A DNA stretch of 45,730 nucleotides from a virus. Made by a program: the position numbers and the translations under genes. Under the pieces are notes generated by a model. The model ran no database searches and had not been told where the DNA came from. It saw only the letters and a list, made by a program, of their open reading frames with translations. Shown piece after piece: positions 42,351 to 45,730 of this stretch; the first letter of the stretch is position 1; each line of letters opens with the position of its first letter. The stretch covers positions 1-45,730 of IMG/VR virus record IMGVR_UViG_3300017818_000030; one strand, written 5' to 3'.

Positions 42351-43373
42351 TTGTTTAAAAAAGCCGCTGTGTTTACTGATATACACTTTGGTCTAAAAAG
42401 TAACAGTCGCGTTCACAATGACGATTGCGAAGAATTTATAGATTGGTATATCAAAACAGCAAAAGAAAACGGATGTGAAACTGGTATTTTCTGTGGAGAT
42501 TGGCATCACAATCGAAACAGTCTTAACCTCACGACCATGGATGCTACTATTAGAAGTATGGAAAAACTTGGTAAAGCATTTGACAAGTTTATATTCTTCG
42601 ATGGCAACCATGATTTGTACTACAAAGATAAAAGAGATGTAAACTCTACAGCGTTTGCAAAACACATACCAGGAATTACATTTATCGATGAATTAACTGT
42701 AGAAGACGATGTTGCTATTGTCCCATGGCTTGTAGCAGACGAATGGAAAAAAATACAAAAATGTAAGGCAAAATACATGTTTGGACATTTTGAACTTCCA
42801 AGTTTTTACATGAATGCTATGGTTAAAATGCCTGATCACGGTGGTGACTTAAACAAAGAACACTTTGCTAATCAAGACTATGTCTTTAGTGGACATTTTC
42901 ATAAGCGTCAAAATCAAGGCAAAATACATTATATCGGTAATGCTTTCCCTCACAACTATGCAGATGCATGGGATGACGAACGTGGTATGATGATTCTTGA
43001 CAAAGAAAACAACAAAGAACCAGAGTACATCAATTGGCCGGATTGTCCTAAGTATAGAACTGTTAAACTTTCTAAACTAATCGACGAACAAGACACACTT
43101 ATAAAAAGCAAAATGTACCTGCGAGTAGAACTTGACATTGATATCAGTTATGAAGAAGCAAGTTTTATAAAAGAAACATTTATCAATCAGTATAACTGTA
43201 GAGAAATTACACTTATACCTAAATCACATATTGAAGAAATTAGCACAGACTTAGACATTAGTTCATTTGTTAGTGTTGATCAAATCGTTGCAAGTGAGAT
43301 ATCTGAACTAGACACAGACTCATTTGATAAGAAAAAACTTTTGGAGATATACAACGGATTAACGCATGATTAA
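42351..43373 (+). CDS. gp47: Recombination endonuclease subunit gp47 (Mre11-like)
   Basis: The 340 residues match T4 gp47 in length (339). Metallophosphoesterase motifs are in order: FTDIHFG (D10, H12), FCGDWHHNR (near 50), FDGNHDLYY (near 86), YMFGHFE (near 143) and FSGHFHKR (near 182). These bind two metal ions and give 3' to 5' nuclease activity. The C-terminal part, from about 245, is the gp46-binding and capping region. The start is TTG at 42351, 7 bases after GGAGG. The stop overlaps the gp46 start by 8 bases. With gp46 it resects DNA ends for recombination-dependent replication and host DNA breakdown. Confidence 0.95.
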   Translation: MFKKAAVFTDIHFGLKSNSRVHNDDCEEFIDWYIKTAKENGCETGIFCGDWHHNRNSLNLTTMDATIRSMEKLGKAFDKFIFFDGNHDLYYKDKRDVNSTAFAKHIPGITFIDELTVEDDVAIVPWLVADEWKKIQKCKAKYMFGHFELPSFYMNAMVKMPDHGGDLNKEHFANQDYVFSGHFHKRQNQGKIHYIGNAFPHNYADAWDDERGMMILDKENNKEPEYINWPDCPKYRTVKLSKLIDEQDTLIKSKMYLRVELDIDISYEEASFIKETFINQYNCREITLIPKSHIEEISTDLDISSFVSVDQIVASEISELDTDSFDKKKLLEIYNGLTHD

Positions 43374-45138
43374 AATTAAGGACCTAACCGTTAAAAATTT
43401 TATGAGTGTTGGCAACCAAACACAAGCGGTTGACTTTGATAAACAACAACTCACACTAGTACTAGGCGAAAACTTAGATCAAGGAGGTGACGATTCTGGC
43501 TCCCGTAATGGTACTGGTAAAACAACTATAATTAATGCGTTAAGTTATGCTCTTTACGGCAACGCTCTTACGAACATAAGAAAAAACAATTTAATTAACA
43601 AGACTAATTCTAAAGGAATGTTAGTTACACTTGCTTTTGAAAAAGACAGTGTTCAGTACCGAATTGAGAGAGGTAGATCGCCAAATGTTTTAAAGTTCTA
43701 TGTCAACAACGAAGAGCAAGTTGACATAGACGAATCTCAAGGTGATAGTCGTAAAACACAGGAATCGATTGATTCTTTATTAGGTATGAGTCACGACATG
43801 TTCAAACATGTTGTAGCACTTAACACTTATACAGAACCGTTCTTAAGCATGCGAACAAACGATCAACGTGCTATTATAGAACAGTTACTCGGAATAACTA
43901 TACTTTCTGAAAAAGCAGATCTTTTAAAAGAAGAAGTACGAAAATCTAAAGACGAACTTACGCAAGAAACTATGCGTATTGATGCAATACAATCTGCTAA
44001 TTCTAAAATTGACGAAACTATAGAAGGTCTTAAAAGCAAGCAAAAAGCATGGCTTTCAAAACGCACTACAGATGTTGTAAAGCTAAAGGAATCTATCGAA
44101 GAACTTGAACACCTTGATATTGATGCAGAACTCGAATCGCACGAAAAACTAGCAAACTGGACTGAGCTAAACAATGCTATTTTGGCTCTTAATAAAGAAA
44201 AAAGCACACTCGAGACAGCACAGTTACGTGCCAGTAAGTCTGTTAAAAAAGTCGAAAAAGACATCTTAGAACTAGATAGTGCTACTTGTTATACATGCGG
44301 ACAGTCTTTACATGCAGACAAAAAAGCAGAAATTTTAGATAAAAAATCTAAAGAATTAGTTGATGCAGACGCATATCTTACAGAAATTACAGACAAACTA
44401 AACAGTGTTGAAAAAGAGCTCGGCGATATAGGTGATATCAACGGACGTCCGAACACGTACTACGAAACGTCTAAAGAAGCATATGATCATAGAAACAATG
44501 TAGACACTTTAAAAAATGCTTACGAAAACAGAAAAGATGAAGTTGACCCGTATCAGGAACAGATTGACGATCTTGAAGCTAGTGCAAAACAAGATATTGA
44601 TTGGTCAACAGTTAACGATATAACATCTACAAAAGAGCACCAAGAATTCTTGTTAAAACTTCTAACAAACAAAGACAGTTTTATACGTAAAAAAATTATC
44701 GATCAAAATCTAGCATATCTAAACAATAGATTAACATACTATCTAGATAAACTAGGTTTGCCGCACACCGTAACATTCTTAAATGACCTTTCTGTTGAAA
44801 TTACACAGTTAGGTCAAGACTTAGACTTTGATAATCTATCACGTGGTGAACGTAATAGACTTATACTAGGACTAAGTTTTGCCTTCCGTGACGTTTGGGA
44901 AAGTTTATATCAAAATGTTAACTTACTATTCATTGACGAACTTATAGACAGCGGTATGGATTCCAACGGTGTTGAAAACAGTCTTGCTGTACTTAAGAAA
45001 ATGGGCAGAGAAAGAGAAAAAAATATCTACTTAATCAGTCATAAAGATGAACTTATTGGCAGAGTTAACAACGTTCTTAAAGTTGTAAAAGAAAATGGAT
45101 TTACCAGTTACGAAAACGATATTGATGTAGTTGAATAA
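43366..45138 (+). CDS. gp46: Recombination endonuclease subunit gp46 (Rad50-like ATPase)
   Basis: The 590 residues form an SMC/Rad50 ATPase. Walker A is GSRNGTGKTTIINALSYALY (about 45 to 64). Two coiled-coil arms (about 175 to 295 and 325 to 400) flank a zinc hook, CYTCGQSLHAD near 308, where CxxC pairs two molecules. The signature motif LSRGERNRL is near 491, Walker B LLFIDELIDSG near 521, and the H-loop LISHKDEL near 556. T4 gp46 is 560 residues. The ATG overlaps the end of gp47, as expected for a complex made in fixed ratio. It powers DNA end processing by gp47. Confidence 0.95.
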   Translation: MIKIKDLTVKNFMSVGNQTQAVDFDKQQLTLVLGENLDQGGDDSGSRNGTGKTTIINALSYALYGNALTNIRKNNLINKTNSKGMLVTLAFEKDSVQYRIERGRSPNVLKFYVNNEEQVDIDESQGDSRKTQESIDSLLGMSHDMFKHVVALNTYTEPFLSMRTNDQRAIIEQLLGITILSEKADLLKEEVRKSKDELTQETMRIDAIQSANSKIDETIEGLKSKQKAWLSKRTTDVVKLKESIEELEHLDIDAELESHEKLANWTELNNAILALNKEKSTLETAQLRASKSVKKVEKDILELDSATCYTCGQSLHADKKAEILDKKSKELVDADAYLTEITDKLNSVEKELGDIGDINGRPNTYYETSKEAYDHRNNVDTLKNAYENRKDEVDPYQEQIDDLEASAKQDIDWSTVNDITSTKEHQEFLLKLLTNKDSFIRKKIIDQNLAYLNNRLTYYLDKLGLPHTVTFLNDLSVEITQLGQDLDFDNLSRGERNRLILGLSFAFRDVWESLYQNVNLLFIDELIDSGMDSNGVENSLAVLKKMGREREKNIYLISHKDELIGRVNNVLKVVKENGFTSYENDIDVVE

Positions 45139-45347
45139 TGGATGATACTCACGATAAACTTGTAAAAGCATATTTAGAATATTTTGAAGAGAACGAAAAA
45201 TTTGAATCTCGTAATTCTGTGCGAACACACGGAAGTGCAAGACGTGCATTACGTAACATACGTACACTTGCAAAATTACGCATGGATGAAATACACGAAA
45301 AACACTTAAACAAGGAAAAAAGTCAAAACGAACCTAGCGACGATTAA
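45138..45347 (+). CDS. Small charged protein downstream of gp46 (69 residues)
   Basis: The 69 residues are mostly helical and highly charged: an acidic N-terminal helix (DKLVKAYLEYFEENEKFES), then a basic stretch (SARRALRNIRTLAKLR) and an acidic tail. The R-rich middle could bind nucleic acid, or simply pair with the acidic ends. The ATG shares TAATG with the gp46 stop, so it is translationally coupled to the recombination operon. Small proteins of this look occur next to recombination genes in other marine T4-like phages, in my recollection, without assigned function. I do not assign one here. Confidence 0.75.
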   Translation: MDDTHDKLVKAYLEYFEENEKFESRNSVRTHGSARRALRNIRTLAKLRMDEIHEKHLNKEKSQNEPSDD

Positions 45348-45351
45348 ATGC

Positions 45352-45365
45352 TAGGTAAGTACCTA
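45352..45365 (+). promoter_or_regulatory. Hairpin covering the ribosome-binding site of the GIY-YIG nuclease
   Basis: TAGGTAAGTACCTA is an inverted repeat: TAGGT pairs with ACCTA around a 4-base loop. It ends one base before the ATG at 45367 and includes the only purine-rich ribosome-binding site (AGG at 45353-45355). Folding would hide it and lower translation. The stem is short (5 to 6 pairs), so the effect would be modest. Confidence 0.45.
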
Positions 45366-45366
45366 C

Positions 45367-45730
45367 ATGGAGTGGACTTATAAAGGCAAAAAAATTGAAA
45401 CCATACCAGAAGAATTTGAAGGCTTCGTATATCTAATAACGAATAAAAAAACAGGGCAAAAATATATAGGCAAAAAACTAGCAAAGTTTAAAACTACAAA
45501 GCCACCTCTTAAAGGCAAAAAGAATAAACGTAGAGGCTATAAAGAAAGCGACTGGAAAACCTATTGGGGTAGTTCTGATAGATTAAATGCAGACGTTAAA
45601 GCACTAGGCGAAAAAAACTTTACAAGAGAAATATTATACCTATGCAGAGGCAGGGGCGAAATGTCCTACATTGAGGCAAGAGAGCAATTTGACCGCCGTG
45701 TATTAGAGAGCGACGAGTATTACAATGGAA
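45367..45730 (+). CDS. GIY-YIG-type nuclease (partial, C-terminus beyond right edge)
   Basis: I translated this from the ATG at 45367; 121 residues are visible and the frame is open to the edge. GFVYLITNKKTGQKYIGKK (about residues 19 to 37) has the paired VYL and KYIG strands of the GIY-YIG nuclease core, in the relaxed form common in phage enzymes. WKTYWGSSDRLNADVKALG (about 63 to 81), FTREILYLCRGRGEMSYIEA and REQFDRRVL follow, including a helix with a candidate catalytic Glu. It may be a stand-alone homing endonuclease or a DNA-processing nuclease of the recombination operon. It lies 19 bases after the small charged gene. The specific role is unknown. Confidence 0.75.
   Translation, partial: MEWTYKGKKIETIPEEFEGFVYLITNKKTGQKYIGKKLAKFKTTKPPLKGKKNKRRGYKESDWKTYWGSSDRLNADVKALGEKNFTREILYLCRGRGEMSYIEAREQFDRRVLESDEYYNG

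Noticed and set aside
1-45730. tRNA genes, CRISPR arrays, insertion sequences, integrase or attachment sites
   Set aside because: Looked for cloverleaf-like blocks, regularly spaced repeats, transposase motifs and terminal inverted repeats by reading; none found. A covariance-model search would be the deciding test for tRNAs.

Overview
The window is part of a T4-like contractile-tailed phage genome (myovirus). The T4 baseplate genes gp48, gp53, gp5, gp25 and gp6 and the phage replication/late-transcription genes gp55, gp47 and gp46 are recognisable from their proteins. The AT-rich sequence, the fibre families, the N-terminally cysteine-rich radical SAM protein and the T4 core genes resemble marine T4-like phages of cyanobacteria and SAR11. 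That host range is an inference; nothing in the window names the host.

Layout. Positions 1 to 41366 are read entirely on the minus strand, and 41447 to the right edge on the plus strand. In order of transcription, the minus-strand block runs: gp48 tail-tube cap, gp53 wedge, a large hub protein with an M15 peptidase domain, gp5 with a C-terminal lambda-R-type lysozyme domain, gp25, gp6, a giant 5005-residue protein, a 206-residue structural protein, three fibre paralogues (one with a tail-collar domain), two adhesin-like proteins, and a 160-residue protein coupled to the larger adhesin. A separate six-gene cassette follows (115-residue protein, two GT8-like glycosyltransferases, a 191-residue unknown, a GT-A-like glycosyltransferase and a radical SAM protein cut by the left edge). 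It has its own consensus -35/-10 promoter.

The plus-strand block carries gp55 (late sigma factor), gp47 and gp46 (Mre11/Rad50-like recombination nuclease), a small conserved-looking protein and a GIY-YIG-type nuclease cut by the right edge. Packing is very tight: most neighbours overlap by 1 to 8 bases or share TAATG/ATGA junctions. No gap approaches 300 bases; the largest are about 40 to 80 bases and hold promoters. I saw no tRNA, CRISPR array, insertion sequence, integrase or reverse transcriptase.

How it fits together. The minus-strand structural genes build the baseplate, its peptidoglycan-cutting hub and the receptor-binding fibres. Several have a TATAAATA-like element upstream, which gp55 would be expected to read late in infection. 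The consensus sigma70-type promoters sit in front of gp55, gp47/gp46 and the glycosyltransferase/radical SAM cassette, so those genes are probably expressed early by unmodified host polymerase. The points most worth following up are the early-promoter glycosyltransferase/radical SAM cassette, the giant baseplate-locus protein with a split seven-blade propeller, and the two different peptidoglycan hydrolase domains in adjacent hub genes.
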